Origin: Cupriavidus necator A5-1
Lineage (GTDB): Bacteria; Pseudomonadota; Gammaproteobacteria; Burkholderiales; Burkholderiaceae
Direction: 5' to 3'
NCBI RefSeq assembly: GCF_000744095.1
Contig: NZ_JQLI01000001.1
Span: 2,356,001 to 2,420,000 of the forward strand
Length of the DNA stretch: 64,000 nt
Made by a program: the position numbers and the translations under genes. This document shows, piece after piece, positions 1 to 8,949 of this stretch. A model generated the notes under the pieces. That model was not told where the DNA came from. It searched no databases and saw nothing but the letters and a program-made list of their open reading frames with translations. Every line of letters starts with the position of its first letter. Positions within the stretch are counted from its first letter, which is position 1.

Positions 1-341
1 AGTTCCTCCTGGTGGAGCGCTTCGACAAAGGCGGCCATGCGATCCGTCCTGGCTTCCCATAGCGCGCGTTGATCGGCCAGCCATTGCTGCGCGTCGGAAA
101 GCGGCTGCGGTACCAGCTCGCAGGTGCGCACGCGCCCCGTCTTGCGCGAGCGGATCAGCCCGCTGCGCTCCAGCACCTGCAGGTGCTTCATGAACGAGGG
201 CAGTGCCATCGCGAACGGGGCCGCCAGCGCCGAGACCGTTTCCGGCCCGCGCCCGAGCACGCTGACGATGGCACGGCGGGTCGGGTCCGCCAGCGCGTAG
301 AACACGTCGGAGAGCGGGGAGACATCGACAGCCTGGGACAC
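1..341 (-). CDS. ArsR-family winged-helix regulator (3' end outside window)
   Basis: The reverse strand reads VSQAVDVSPLSDVFYALADP and then TRRAIVSVLGRGPETVSAL, the usual opening of ArsR/SmtB repressors, followed by a recognition-helix region (MALPSFMKHLQVLERSGLI) and a wing (RSRKTGRVRTCEL). About 113 residues are visible and the frame is still open at base 1. No in-frame ATG exists between the upstream stop and the conserved domain, so a GTG start is chosen. No metal-binding Cys pair is visible in the DNA-binding helix. It may therefore belong to the SRPBCC-partner type of ArsR, whose partner usually lies just downstream, here outside the window. The family is firm; the ligand is unknown. 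Confidence 0.8.
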   Translation of the reverse strand, partial: MSQAVDVSPLSDVFYALADPTRRAIVSVLGRGPETVSALAAPFAMALPSFMKHLQVLERSGLIRSRKTGRVRTCELVPQPLSDAQQWLADQRALWEARTDRMAAFVEALHQEE

Positions 342-415
342 GTCAGGAAACTCGGCACGAATGGTTAGTCATGTGGCTAAGTATAGGGAGGGCGAACGAA
401 GTTGCAAGGTGAAAT

Positions 416-447
416 GCAAAGCGCCCCGGAGGACCGGGGCGCTTTGC
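416..447 (-). terminator. Rho-independent terminator of the sulfite-oxidase operon
   Basis: A perfect 14-bp stem (GCAAAGCGCCCCGG pairing with CCGGGGCGCTTTGC) encloses a 4-base loop. It lies 30 bases after the cytochrome stop codon. On the reverse strand it is followed by a short ATTT run, so the U-tract is weak. Confidence 0.75.
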
Positions 448-477
448 AGTGGAACGGCCTAGCGGGCAGGGCGGACG

Positions 478-1128
478 CTATTGCTGCCGCACGTATGCTG
501 CCAGCGCCTGCAATTCCTCCGCCTTGAGCCCGGCAAACGGTGGCATCGGCACCGATCCCCACTTGCCGTTGCTGCCCGCGCGGATGCTCGCTTCCAGCTT
601 CGCTTGCGCCTGCGCGTCGTTCTTGTAGCGGCTCGCGACCTCGTGATACGCCGGTCCGACCACCTTCTGCGTCACGCTGTGGCAGCTCAGGCAGGCGTTC
701 TTCGCCAGCAGGCCTTGCACATCGACGGCGGTTGCGGCGGGCGTGGAAGCAGGGGCCGGCTTGCCTGCCTTCTGCGCGATGGCGACGATCTCGGGATCCT
801 TCAGCTTTGCCGAGCCGTAAGCCACGGCCAGGTAGGCGCCCAGCTGCTCGACCTCGGCGTCGTCGATGGGCGCGCCATAGGCTTGCTGCATCTTTTTCAT
901 TTCGCCGGTCCACTGCGCCAGGCTCAGGCCGGGCGGCTGGTAGGAGACGTAGTCGGCCGAATGGCAGATCGCGCATTTCTGCATGGCGATGCCGTAGCCT
1001 GGCAGCTTGGCGGGTTTGAGCTTGACGGTCTCTGCCGGAAGCTTGATGTCCTGCGATGCCGCGCAAGCGCTGCCTGCACTGGCCAGCAAGGTGAGCGCCA
1101 GCAGCGCGGGGGCGATGGTTGCTTTCAT
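478..1128 (-). CDS. Dihaem c-type cytochrome, SorB-like electron acceptor of the sulfite oxidase
   Basis: A 216-residue exported cytochrome c. A Sec signal peptide (hydrophobic residues about 5-22, ending ACAAS) is followed by two haem c motifs, CAICH at 52-56 and CLSCH at 146-150. The second domain ends with a Met-ligand region (VPMPPF). Periplasmic sulfite dehydrogenases of the SorAB type pass electrons from a molybdenum subunit to a small cytochrome c. Here the gene lies 10 bp after the molybdoenzyme gene on the same strand, which supports that role. Two haems rather than the single haem of the classic SorB make this a variant. The substrate is inferred from the neighbour. Confidence 0.85.
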   Translation of the reverse strand: MKATIAPALLALTLLASAGSACAASQDIKLPAETVKLKPAKLPGYGIAMQKCAICHSADYVSYQPPGLSLAQWTGEMKKMQQAYGAPIDDAEVEQLGAYLAVAYGSAKLKDPEIVAIAQKAGKPAPASTPAATAVDVQGLLAKNACLSCHSVTQKVVGPAYHEVASRYKNDAQAQAKLEASIRAGSNGKWGSVPMPPFAGLKAEELQALAAYVRQQ

Positions 1129-1138
1129 GGCGCGCTCC

Positions 1139-2392
1139 TCAGGCGATGGTGACCGGCGTGGATTCGATGACGTTGCGGCGGTAGCCGGCTGGGTTCCAGT
1201 TGGCCTTGGCCTGCTGCACCTCGCCCTGGACGCTGGTGGCGCGCACCATCAAAACCGCCGGGCCCTTGCGCGCGAACTTCACCGGCAGTTGCCAGGGTCG
1301 GAACGAGAAGCGGCCCAGGTCCTGGCCCAGCGTGGCGGCCTGCCAGTTCTGCCCGCCGTCGACGGAAACCTCCACGGTACGGATGCCGGAGCCGCCGTCG
1401 AAGGCGATGCCTTTCAGTTCGACCGAGCGCCCCGCGGGCAGCACGCCGCCGGCGCCCACGCTGGTGATAAAGCTGCGCACCGCCAGCGTCGAGATCGGCC
1501 GCGTCTTGCTGGCGGGGGTGCCCGGCGCCACGCATTGGCAATCGTTGTCGGGTACGCGGTAGCCCTTGGTCATGAAGAAGGCGTCATGGCCTTCGAAGGG
1601 GTGGTCCAGCACCTCGATCTCGGACAGGTGCTTGATCCAGTAGGTGCCGAAGTAGCCCGGCACCACCAGCTTGAGCGGATAGCCATTGAGCAGCGGCAGG
1701 TCTTCGCCGTTCATGCCCCAGGCCAGCATCGGCTCGCCGTTCATCGCGTGCGCGATATCGAGCGACTTGCGGAAATCCGGCGTGCTCGGCAGCACCGGCG
1801 TATCGAGCCCGTTGAATGTGACCACCTTCGCGCCAGCCTTGACGCCCGCGTGTTCCAGCACCTTGCGCAGCGGCACGCCGGTCCAGCGCGCATTGCCCAT
1901 CGCGCCGTTGGCCAGTTGCGCGCCGAACACGCGCGGCTCGGAGAAGCCGCGGCTGTTGCCCGAGCATTGGTTGACGGCGACTACCTCGACCGGCTCGGCC
2001 AGCTTCTTCAGCTCATCCAGCGACAGCCGCAAGGGCTTGCTGACATGGCCGCCGATCGTCAGGCGATAGCTGGCGAGATCCACCGACAGCGGGATATTGG
2101 CCAGGTGGTAGCGCACGAAGAAGGCGTCGTTGGCGGTGATCGGGCCTTCGTTGAAGGCGGCGAAGGGCGTCTCGAGGTGCGGCGGCCGGGTGCTGACGCG
2201 CAGCAGCGGCCGCTTGCCCGGATAGCGCACCAGCGGGCGCGGCCCGTCGGCCAGCGTGACGCCGTCGCCGGACTGCGCCGCCAGCGCGCCGAGCGGCGAT
2301 GCGCCGAGCGCCAGCAGGCCCGCGTTGCGCACGAAGCGGCGGCGGGCGGGCAGCAGCAGGGGATGGTCGGCTGGGTTGTCGTTGTCTCGCAT
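1139..2392 (-). CDS. Sulfite-oxidase-family molybdopterin oxidoreductase, SorA-like
   Basis: A 417-residue protein from an ATG preceded by AAGGAG; a longer in-frame start at 2464 has no comparable ribosome site. The N-terminus carries a Tat-type signal (RRRFVRNAGLLALG, residues 17-30), as expected for a folded molybdenum enzyme exported to the periplasm. The oxidoreductase molybdopterin-binding domain contains VNQCSGNSRG, whose Cys143 would be the molybdenum ligand. A C-terminal Mo-co dimerisation domain follows (VEVSVDGGQNWQAATL). Co-transcribed with the dihaem cytochrome. Sulfite oxidation is the best guess; other sulfur or sulfoxide substrates of the family are possible. Confidence 0.85.
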   Translation of the reverse strand: MRDNDNPADHPLLLPARRRFVRNAGLLALGASPLGALAAQSGDGVTLADGPRPLVRYPGKRPLLRVSTRPPHLETPFAAFNEGPITANDAFFVRYHLANIPLSVDLASYRLTIGGHVSKPLRLSLDELKKLAEPVEVVAVNQCSGNSRGFSEPRVFGAQLANGAMGNARWTGVPLRKVLEHAGVKAGAKVVTFNGLDTPVLPSTPDFRKSLDIAHAMNGEPMLAWGMNGEDLPLLNGYPLKLVVPGYFGTYWIKHLSEIEVLDHPFEGHDAFFMTKGYRVPDNDCQCVAPGTPASKTRPISTLAVRSFITSVGAGGVLPAGRSVELKGIAFDGGSGIRTVEVSVDGGQNWQAATLGQDLGRFSFRPWQLPVKFARKGPAVLMVRATSVQGEVQQAKANWNPAGYRRNVIESTPVTIA

Positions 2393-2624
2393 GGGGGCGT
2401 CTCCTTGGGCGCGACGGGTCGTGCGCGCTGCGTTGTGGCGGTTACTTTGCTGCGTACGCCTCAATTTGTGAAACGGGTTTTCCAGCTAGCGCTTATCGAT
2501 TTTGTCGATATAGGGGAAGAATCCGCCATGGCGCCGGGCGGGGGGCGGTCTGGCGTGGAATCGGTCATTCGGGCCATGGGCGATGTTTCAGGGGGCTGCA
2601 ACAGCGGCACTCGCATCGCCGTTG

Positions 2625-3560
2625 TCAACGGCGCGCGCCGTTGCCGGACGGCGCCGACGACAGTTCTTTCCAGTGCTCTCGCGTGAAGTCGTAGAGCGCT
2701 TCCAGCGCTGGCGACAGCGAGCGCGCCGCCATGCGCGCGATGCCATAGCGGCCGCAGCGGCGCGGGTCTGGCGGCATCGGCACTTCGGCCATCAGTCCGG
2801 CGGCGCGCTCCTGGCGCGTGATGGACAGCACGCCGAACAGCAGCGTGTCGGTCGCCAGCGTCACGCTGCGCAGCATGTCGAGGTTGTCGCAGTGCAGGGT
2901 GAAGAGCTTGTCCGGCGCGGCCCCGGGGCCCCACAGCTCGGCCAGCTGGCGGCTGACGACGGTGCTGAGCGTGGTGGTCGCGACCGGGTAGGCGCGGATC
3001 GCCTCGATATCGACGCGGCGCTTGCGCAGGATCGGATGGCCGGCGCGGCACACCAGGCCCGCGGGCAGTTCGCCCAGCGGTTCCAGGTCGATGTCGTCGG
3101 CCGCGCGCAGCACATAGGCGTCGCCGACGATGGCGTCGATGGTCTCGTTGCGCAGCGCCTCCAGCAGCGCGCTGGTGGCGCCGGTCTCGGTGCGCACCTT
3201 GATGCGCGGGTGCGCTTGCGCCATGTGGATCAGGAAAGGCGTCAGCAGCAGCGCTGCCGGCGCGGGCGCCACGCCGATCGCGATCGCGCCTTCCTCGCCG
3301 CCGCGAAGCAGGTCCAGGTCGCGACGCAACTGGCGCTCTTCCAGCCGCATGCGGCGCGCGCGGTCCGCCACCAGTTCGCCGAACACGGTCAGGCGCGCAC
3401 GCCGGGCGCCGCGGTCGAACAGCTGCGCCTTCAGTTCGTCTTCAAGCGCGCGGATGCTGCGGCTCAGCGCGGGCTGGGTCAGGTGTACGGCGCGGGCCGC
3501 TTCGGAGAAGGTGCCGTGTTCGACCACGGCGAGCAGGTGCAGAAGTTTCTGGGTGTCCAT
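2625..3560 (-). CDS. LysR-family transcriptional regulator
   Basis: About 311 residues with the LysR winged HTH at the N-terminus (LLAVVEHGTFSEAARAVHLT, then QPALSRSIRALEDELKAQLF) and a periplasmic-binding-protein-like effector domain. The start at MDTQK matches the family length; a start 12 bases upstream (MGSC) is equally open and neither has a strong Shine-Dalgarno. It is divergent from the DUF3311/symporter operon and upstream of the sulfite oxidase genes. Its target is more likely the divergent transport and amidohydrolase operon. Confidence 0.9.
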   Translation of the reverse strand: MDTQKLLHLLAVVEHGTFSEAARAVHLTQPALSRSIRALEDELKAQLFDRGARRARLTVFGELVADRARRMRLEERQLRRDLDLLRGGEEGAIAIGVAPAPAALLLTPFLIHMAQAHPRIKVRTETGATSALLEALRNETIDAIVGDAYVLRAADDIDLEPLGELPAGLVCRAGHPILRKRRVDIEAIRAYPVATTTLSTVVSRQLAELWGPGAAPDKLFTLHCDNLDMLRSVTLATDTLLFGVLSITRQERAAGLMAEVPMPPDPRRCGRYGIARMAARSLSPALEALYDFTREHWKELSSAPSGNGARR

Positions 3561-3593
3561 GCAGGATCCCATGCGTGTTAGTTATGGGAGCGG

Positions 3594-3612
3594 TTCAACA
3601 TTTGCATTTGAA
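3594..3612. promoter_or_regulatory. Candidate LysR binding site
   Basis: The interrupted dyad TTCAA-N9-TTGAA lies in the AT-richer divergent region between the LysR gene and the DUF3311 gene. Its spacing resembles LysR-type recognition sites. Assignment rests on position and symmetry only. Confidence 0.35.
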
Positions 3613-3717
3613 TCATACCTCAGCGCTCCCTATGATGACCGGAACACAAGAGCGCGGGCCGGTGACAGCACACACGGCGCCCGCCATCCACCGTCCATCG
3701 GAAATCGGAGAGACATC

Positions 3718-3924
3718 ATGCTCAAGCTGTTTATCGGCCTCGGCCTGCCGTATATCGGCGTCATCGGGCTGCTGCCCTGGGTGGCGACCGTCGAGCGCTT
3801 CGTGCTCGGCGTGCCCTTTATCTACGCCTGGATCTTTGCCTGGTTCGTGCTGACCTCCGGCTGCATGCTGGCGTGCTGGCTGCTGTTCGACCGCCACGCC
3901 GCCGACGCGGCGCATGAAGCCTGA
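3718..3924 (+). CDS. DUF3311 small membrane protein, symporter accessory
   Basis: A 68-residue protein starting MLKLFIGLGLPYIGVIGLLP with two hydrophobic segments (about 4-20 and 30-52). The ATG is preceded by GGAGAGA. DUF3311 proteins are typically encoded immediately before a sodium:solute symporter, as here (14 bp gap), and are presumed accessory subunits. A much longer in-frame opening from about 3130 runs antisense through the LysR gene and is not real. Confidence 0.8.
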   Translation: MLKLFIGLGLPYIGVIGLLPWVATVERFVLGVPFIYAWIFAWFVLTSGCMLACWLLFDRHAADAAHEA

Positions 3925-3938
3925 AGGGGAGACCAGCC

Positions 3939-5321
3939 ATGACCACAGCGGTATTCCTCGGCTTTATCGTCTTCTCGCTCTACCTCGCCATCCGCTCGAA
4001 GAAGGGCCACGGCGCGCAGAGCGTGCATGACTTCTTCGTCGCGTCGCGGCAGTTCGGCGCCTACCTGGTGTTCTTCCTGGCGGCGGGCGAGATCTACAGC
4101 ATCGGCACCATGGTGGGCTTTCCGGGCGGCATCTACGCCAAGGGGCCGACCTACGGGGTCTGGTTCCTCGGCTACATCCTGCTGGCGTATCCGCTTGGCT
4201 ATTTCCTGGGCCCCAAGATCTGGCAGGCCGGCGCGCGCTACAACGCGATCACGCTGCCCGACCTGTTCAAGGGTCACTATGGCAGCCGCGCGCTGGAGTT
4301 GATCGTGGCGGGCTCGGCGATCCTGTTCCTGCTGCCCTGGGGCCAGCTGCAGTTCACCGGGCTGGTCGCGGCGCTCAAGGGGCTGGGATGGGAGTTCAAG
4401 CCGGTCTATCTGGTGATGATCTCCGCGGTGCTGGCCTTTACCTATATCGCCATCTCCGGCGTGCGCGCGTCGGCCTATATCGCCATCCTGAAGGACATCC
4501 TGATGGTGGTGGCGATCGTTGCGACCGGCGTCGCAGTCGGCTGGCAGGCCGGCGTGGGCGATGTGTTCCATGCCGCCAGCGTGCAGGTGAGCAACCAGAT
4601 GAACGACACCCAGCTGCGCTTCTCGATGAGCACCATGCTGTTCCAGGCGCTGGGCTTCTACGTGATGCCGTTCGCGGTGCAGAACTTCTTTACCGCCAAG
4701 AGCGCCAATACCATCCGCCGCACGCAGGTGGCGATGCCGCTGTACATGCTGATGTACCCGTTCCTGGTGCTGGCGTCGTACTACGCGATCAGCCAGAACC
4801 TGCAGCTCGCCTCCCCGAACGAGGCCTTCTTCGCGGCGGCGGTGCGGCTGTTGCCGGACTGGCTGCTCGGACTGGTGACCGCCGGCGCGGCGCTGTCGGG
4901 GCTGCTGGTGCTGGCCGGCATCTGCCTCGCGATCGGTCCCATCGTCACGCGCAACCTGCTGCCCGGCATGCCTGAGGCGCGCCAGAAGCAGGGCGCCAAG
5001 GTGGTGATCGTGATCTACCTGGTGCTGTCGATCGCGATGACGCTGGCCACGCCCAACCTGATGCTGACACTGATCAACACCACCTACTACGGCGTGACGC
5101 AGTTCTTCCCCGGGGTGATGGTGATCCTGCTCTCGCTGAAGGTGCGGCCGCTGGCGATCGCGCTGGGCATTGTCAGCGGGCAGGTGCTGGCGTTTGTGCT
5201 CTATGTGCAGCAGGTGGATTTCGGCGGCATCAACCTCGGGCTGATCAGCCTTGGCGTCAACCTGCTGGTGACTGCGCTGGTCAATTACGCGCCGCGCCTG
5301 TCCCGGGTGCAGCCCGCCTGA
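3939..5321 (+). CDS. Sodium:solute symporter (SSS family)
   Basis: A 460-residue polytopic inner-membrane transporter with roughly a dozen hydrophobic segments. The opening (TTAVFLGFIVFSLYLAIRSK, then a SVHDFFVASRQFG stretch) is typical of SSS proteins, where the DFF...R segment precedes the first core helix. It follows a DUF3311 gene and precedes an amidohydrolase, so it probably imports the substrate of that enzyme. The solute cannot be read from the sequence. Confidence 0.88.
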   Translation: MTTAVFLGFIVFSLYLAIRSKKGHGAQSVHDFFVASRQFGAYLVFFLAAGEIYSIGTMVGFPGGIYAKGPTYGVWFLGYILLAYPLGYFLGPKIWQAGARYNAITLPDLFKGHYGSRALELIVAGSAILFLLPWGQLQFTGLVAALKGLGWEFKPVYLVMISAVLAFTYIAISGVRASAYIAILKDILMVVAIVATGVAVGWQAGVGDVFHAASVQVSNQMNDTQLRFSMSTMLFQALGFYVMPFAVQNFFTAKSANTIRRTQVAMPLYMLMYPFLVLASYYAISQNLQLASPNEAFFAAAVRLLPDWLLGLVTAGAALSGLLVLAGICLAIGPIVTRNLLPGMPEARQKQGAKVVIVIYLVLSIAMTLATPNLMLTLINTTYYGVTQFFPGVMVILLSLKVRPLAIALGIVSGQVLAFVLYVQQVDFGGINLGLISLGVNLLVTALVNYAPRLSRVQPA

Positions 5322-5325
5322 ACCC

Positions 5326-6999
5326 ATGATTCATACGCAAGCCATGACTGATAACGACACGGCGCGCACGCAGGTATTCGTCGCGCGCAAGATCCTCACG
5401 ATGGATGCCGCGCAACCGCAGGCGACGCATGTCGCGGTGCGCGATGGCGAGATCCTCGCCCTCGGCGGCCCGGCCGAGATGGCGCGGTGGCCGGACGCGG
5501 TGCAGACCGACACCTTCCGCGACAAGGTGCTGATGCCCGGGCTGGTGGAAGGCCACTGCCACCTGATGGAAGGCGCGATGTGGGATGCGGTCTACGTCGG
5601 CTACTTCGATCGCCGCGATCCGGACGGCAAGCTGTGGCGCGGCCTGCGCACGCTGGAGCAGGTGATCGAGCGGCTCGCGGGTGCCGCCGGCCGGCTGCAG
5701 GATCCGGACGTGCCGCTGTTGGCTTGGGGTTTCGACCCGATCTACTTCGGCACCGAGCGGCTGTCGGTGCGCGAACTCGACCGCGTCTCGGCCACCCGGC
5801 CCATCGTGGTGATGCATGCCAGCGTGCATCTGATGAACGTGAATTCGGCGATGCTGACGCTGGCGGGCATCGACGAGGATACCGATATCGACGGCGTGCA
5901 CAAGGATGCGGACGGCAAGCCGACCGGGGAGTTGCAGGAGTTCGCGGCGATGTTCCCGGTGCAGCGCGTGATCGGACGCGGGCTGTCGCTGGCGGCCGCC
6001 GAGGATGCGGAGGCGGTGCGCCGCTTCGGCCGCGTGGCGCAGCTGGCCGGCGTGACCACGGCGACCGACCTGGTCAATGACTTGTCGCCGAAGGGGCTGG
6101 AGACGCTGCATGCGGTGACAGCGGATGACAGCTTCCCGCTGCGCATCGTGCCGGCGTTCGCGCCGCAGCGCAACGCGCAAGGTGGACCGGCGCGCGTGCG
6201 GGCGGCTGCCACGCAGGGTACCGACAAGCTGCATTTCGGCCCGGTCAAGTTCATCGTCGACGGCTCGATCCAGGGCTTTACCGCGCGCCTGCGCGCGCCG
6301 GGCTACGCGGGCGGCCAGCCCAACGGGCTATGGCTGATCCCGCCGGAGCAATTGCTGGACGCCTTCACGCCGTTCCACCTCGCCGGCCTGCCGCTGCATA
6401 TCCACACCAATGGCGACGAGGCGACCGAAGTGGTGCTGGACGTGCTCGAAGCGCTGCTGGCCCGCCATCCGCGACGCGACCATCGCCATACGCTGCAGCA
6501 CTGCCAGCTGGCCGACGCCGCACAGCTGGCGCGTGCGGCGCGGCTCGGACTGTGCATCAACTTCTTCTCTAACCACTTGTACTACTGGGGCGACGCGCAT
6601 GCCGGGCAGACCGTCGGGCCGGCACGTGCCGCGCGGATGAATCCGGCCGGCACGGCGCGGCGTCTGGGTATCCCGTTCGCGATCCACTCCGATGCGCCGA
6701 TCACGCCGCTGAACCCGCTCTTCACCGCGTGGTGCGCGGTGCAGCGCCAGACTGCCTCGGGCCGCATGCTCGGGGAGGCCGAGCGCGTGACGGTCGCGGA
6801 CGCGTTGCATGCGATCACGCTGGGCGCCGCCTATACGCTGGGGCTCGACCACCGCATCGGCAGTATCGCGGCTGGCAAGCTGGCCGACTTTGCCGTGCTG
6901 GAAGACGATCCCACCGCCATCGGGCCCGATGGCCTGAAGGACGTGCGCGTGTGGGGCACTGTGTTAGGCGGGCGCGTGTTCGCCGCGCCATCGCGATGA
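5326..6999 (+). CDS. YtcJ-type metal-dependent amidohydrolase
   Basis: A 557-residue amidohydrolase. The N-terminal small domain (VFVARKILTMDAAQPQATHV) leads into the metal site VEGHCH near residue 75. Later elements are the KFIVDGSIQG segment, LHIHTNGDEA, HTLQHCQ and the C-terminal metal Asp in IHSDAPITPLNP. This pattern matches the YtcJ/NfdA branch, which includes N-substituted formamide and imidazolone-type hydrolases. It starts 2 bp after the symporter stop; ATG at 5344 is an alternative start. The terminal ATGA overlap with the next gene suggests translational coupling. The substrate is unknown. Confidence 0.85.
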   Translation: MIHTQAMTDNDTARTQVFVARKILTMDAAQPQATHVAVRDGEILALGGPAEMARWPDAVQTDTFRDKVLMPGLVEGHCHLMEGAMWDAVYVGYFDRRDPDGKLWRGLRTLEQVIERLAGAAGRLQDPDVPLLAWGFDPIYFGTERLSVRELDRVSATRPIVVMHASVHLMNVNSAMLTLAGIDEDTDIDGVHKDADGKPTGELQEFAAMFPVQRVIGRGLSLAAAEDAEAVRRFGRVAQLAGVTTATDLVNDLSPKGLETLHAVTADDSFPLRIVPAFAPQRNAQGGPARVRAAATQGTDKLHFGPVKFIVDGSIQGFTARLRAPGYAGGQPNGLWLIPPEQLLDAFTPFHLAGLPLHIHTNGDEATEVVLDVLEALLARHPRRDHRHTLQHCQLADAAQLARAARLGLCINFFSNHLYYWGDAHAGQTVGPARAARMNPAGTARRLGIPFAIHSDAPITPLNPLFTAWCAVQRQTASGRMLGEAERVTVADALHAITLGAAYTLGLDHRIGSIAAGKLADFAVLEDDPTAIGPDGLKDVRVWGTVLGGRVFAAPSR

Positions 7000-7952
7000 A
7001 GGCGCCGCCTCCGATTCCGCTGGCGGTCGTCGGCGGCTACCTCGGCGCAGGCAAGACCACGCTGCTTAACCGGCTGCTGGCCAATGCGCAGGGGCGCCGT
7101 ATCGCGGTACTGGTCAACGACTTCGGCGAAATCAATATCGACGCCGCGCTGATCCGCACGCGCAGCGACGACGTGATCCAGCTGGAGAACGGCTGCATCT
7201 GCTGCTCCATCGGCGGCCGGCTGGCCGAGGCGCTGATGGCCATTGCCGCGCGCGAACAGCGCCCGGAGCTGCTGGTGATCGAGGCCAGCGGCGTCTCCGA
7301 CCCACAGCGCATCGCACAGGTCGGGCTGCTCGATCCGGCGTTCCGGCTCAATGCGGTGGTGGTGGCGGTCGATGTGACTGGCGTCGATGGCAGCCTGGGC
7401 GACCCGCTGGTGGGCGAGATGGTGCGGCGGCAGATCGCCGGGGCTTCGGTGGTGGTGTTGACCAAGGCGGACCTGGGCGATGCCGCCGCGGTTGCGGCGG
7501 CCGCCGACAGCGTCGGCGGCATTGCGCCGCGCGCGGCGGTGCTGATGGCGCGGGCAGGGGAGGTGCCACTGTCGGTCTTTGTCGACGCCGCCGCAATGCC
7601 GCAACCGCATGGCGCGGCGATGCTGGTGGCGGGATCGCGCTGGCAGCGCGCCGTCGACCCCGTAATACATGAAGGCATCCGCAGTGTCTCGTACCGGACC
7701 CGCCGTCGCTTCGACAAGGCACGCCTGCGGCAGGCGCTGGCTACGCTGCCTGTGCGCCTGCTGCGCGCCAAGGGCATCGTCACGCTGGCTGCCGACCCGC
7801 GGCTGCATGAGGTGCATGTCGTCGCCGGCCGCATGCGGCTGAGTCCGATTGCGCAAGGAGGGACTGGCGAGTCCGCGCTGGTCTTTATCGGCGCTTTCGA
7901 AGCGGCTGATGAAGACCGCCTGCGCGCCTGCCTCGATGTCGCACTGGCCTGA
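6996..7952 (+). CDS. CobW/COG0523 family GTPase, putative metallochaperone
   Basis: A 318-residue P-loop GTPase. Walker A is GGYLGAGKTTLL (residues 13-24). The family metal-binding motif GCICC lies at 66-70 (CxCC), TKAD is the G4-like motif, and a CobW C-terminal domain (about 210-318) follows. The ATG overlaps the TGA of the amidohydrolase gene. COG0523 proteins deliver Zn, Co or Fe to partner enzymes. Coupling to a metal-dependent amidohydrolase suggests that it loads or protects that enzyme. The pairing is inference; the family is clear. Confidence 0.88.
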   Translation: MKAPPPIPLAVVGGYLGAGKTTLLNRLLANAQGRRIAVLVNDFGEINIDAALIRTRSDDVIQLENGCICCSIGGRLAEALMAIAAREQRPELLVIEASGVSDPQRIAQVGLLDPAFRLNAVVVAVDVTGVDGSLGDPLVGEMVRRQIAGASVVVLTKADLGDAAAVAAAADSVGGIAPRAAVLMARAGEVPLSVFVDAAAMPQPHGAAMLVAGSRWQRAVDPVIHEGIRSVSYRTRRRFDKARLRQALATLPVRLLRAKGIVTLAADPRLHEVHVVAGRMRLSPIAQGGTGESALVFIGAFEAADEDRLRACLDVALA

Positions 7953-7972
7953 GTTGCCTTGGTGGTGGCCGG

Positions 7973-8878
7973 TCAGGTATGAAATTCCTCCGAGGCCGCG
8001 CGCGGCGTCGCTTCGCCTTCCCACCCGCCACGCTCGAACTCCGCGATCACCTGCGCACCCAGCAGCAGCAACGTCGCCGCGATCTCCAGGCTCAGCAAAA
8101 CCACGATCGCAGTGGTCAGCGACCCATAGACCCGGCCGACCTGCGACAGCGTGGTGAAGTACCACACCAGCACATGGCGGGAGATTTCCCATAGCACGGC
8201 CGCAATCACCGCGCCGCACAAGGCATGCCGCAGCGACAGCCGGCCCACCGGCATGACCAAATAGATCGACGTCAGCAGCAGGATTTCGCCGAGAAAGCCG
8301 AGCAGGTAGAGCAGGGTGGTGGAAAGCCGGTCGAGCGACCACTCGTGACCGAGCACGGCCACATGCCGCTCGCCGATGGCCAGCAGCGCGCCGGAGACCA
8401 CGCTGACCAGCAGCAGGCCCACGCTGAGCACGACGATATAGCAATAGGGCAACACGGCGGAGACCAGGAAATGCCGCCGCCGGATTGCCACGCGGTGCTC
8501 AAAGACCACCGACATGGCGTTCTCCAGCACGGTAAAGGCCAGCGAGCTGAAGAACAGCATGGTGCCCAGCAGCACCCACCCCACCGTGCCCCGGTTGCGC
8601 ATGAACGCGGCCAGCTCGTTCACCAGCGCACGCGACTGCCCCGGCACCACCCACTCGAGGTAGCGCGCCAGCGTGGACAGCAGCAGGTCAGGGTTCACCA
8701 CATGCGACAGCGCGATCACCATCAGGATCAGCATCGGCACGATTGACAGCAGCGCATAGTAGGCCACCGCCCCGGCCAGCAACAGGCCCTGGTTGGCGCG
8801 GAATTGCCTGAGCGTGTGCCAGGCAAAGCGCCCTGGGTGGCGGAGCAGGTCGCGGACGCGGGGGTCGAGCAGCTGCAT
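7973..8878 (-). CDS. YihY/BrkB-family inner-membrane protein
   Basis: A 301-residue membrane protein starting MQLLDPRVRDLLRHPGRFAW, with about six hydrophobic segments and the family hallmarks GAVAYYALLSIVPMLILM and YGSLTTAIVVLLSLEIAATL. The family (older name ribonuclease BN; that activity was later reassigned) has no agreed function. It is convergent with the CobW gene and appears monocistronic. Confidence 0.85.
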   Translation of the reverse strand: MQLLDPRVRDLLRHPGRFAWHTLRQFRANQGLLLAGAVAYYALLSIVPMLILMVIALSHVVNPDLLLSTLARYLEWVVPGQSRALVNELAAFMRNRGTVGWVLLGTMLFFSSLAFTVLENAMSVVFEHRVAIRRRHFLVSAVLPYCYIVVLSVGLLLVSVVSGALLAIGERHVAVLGHEWSLDRLSTTLLYLLGFLGEILLLTSIYLVMPVGRLSLRHALCGAVIAAVLWEISRHVLVWYFTTLSQVGRVYGSLTTAIVVLLSLEIAATLLLLGAQVIAEFERGGWEGEATPRAASEEFHT

Positions 8879-8949
8879 GGAGGGCGTCGGAGAGGGCAGG
8901 TGTCGACATTATGCGGCGACGAGGGGTGTCGGCGGTGTCGGGTTAGCTG

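Noticed and set aside
2617-2633. Hairpin CGCCGTT-GTC-AACGGCG as terminator of the LysR gene
   Set aside because: It overlaps the stop codon and lacks a U-run, so it is more likely a chance palindrome in GC-rich DNA.
1007-2686. Long forward open frame opposite the sulfite oxidase gene
   Set aside because: High-GC shadow of the molybdoenzyme and its signal peptide; composition is Arg/His/Ala-rich with no family resemblance.
3822-5327. Reverse 500-codon open frame opposite the symporter
   Set aside because: Antisense shadow of a membrane protein gene (Gln/His/Arg-rich, no ribosome site).
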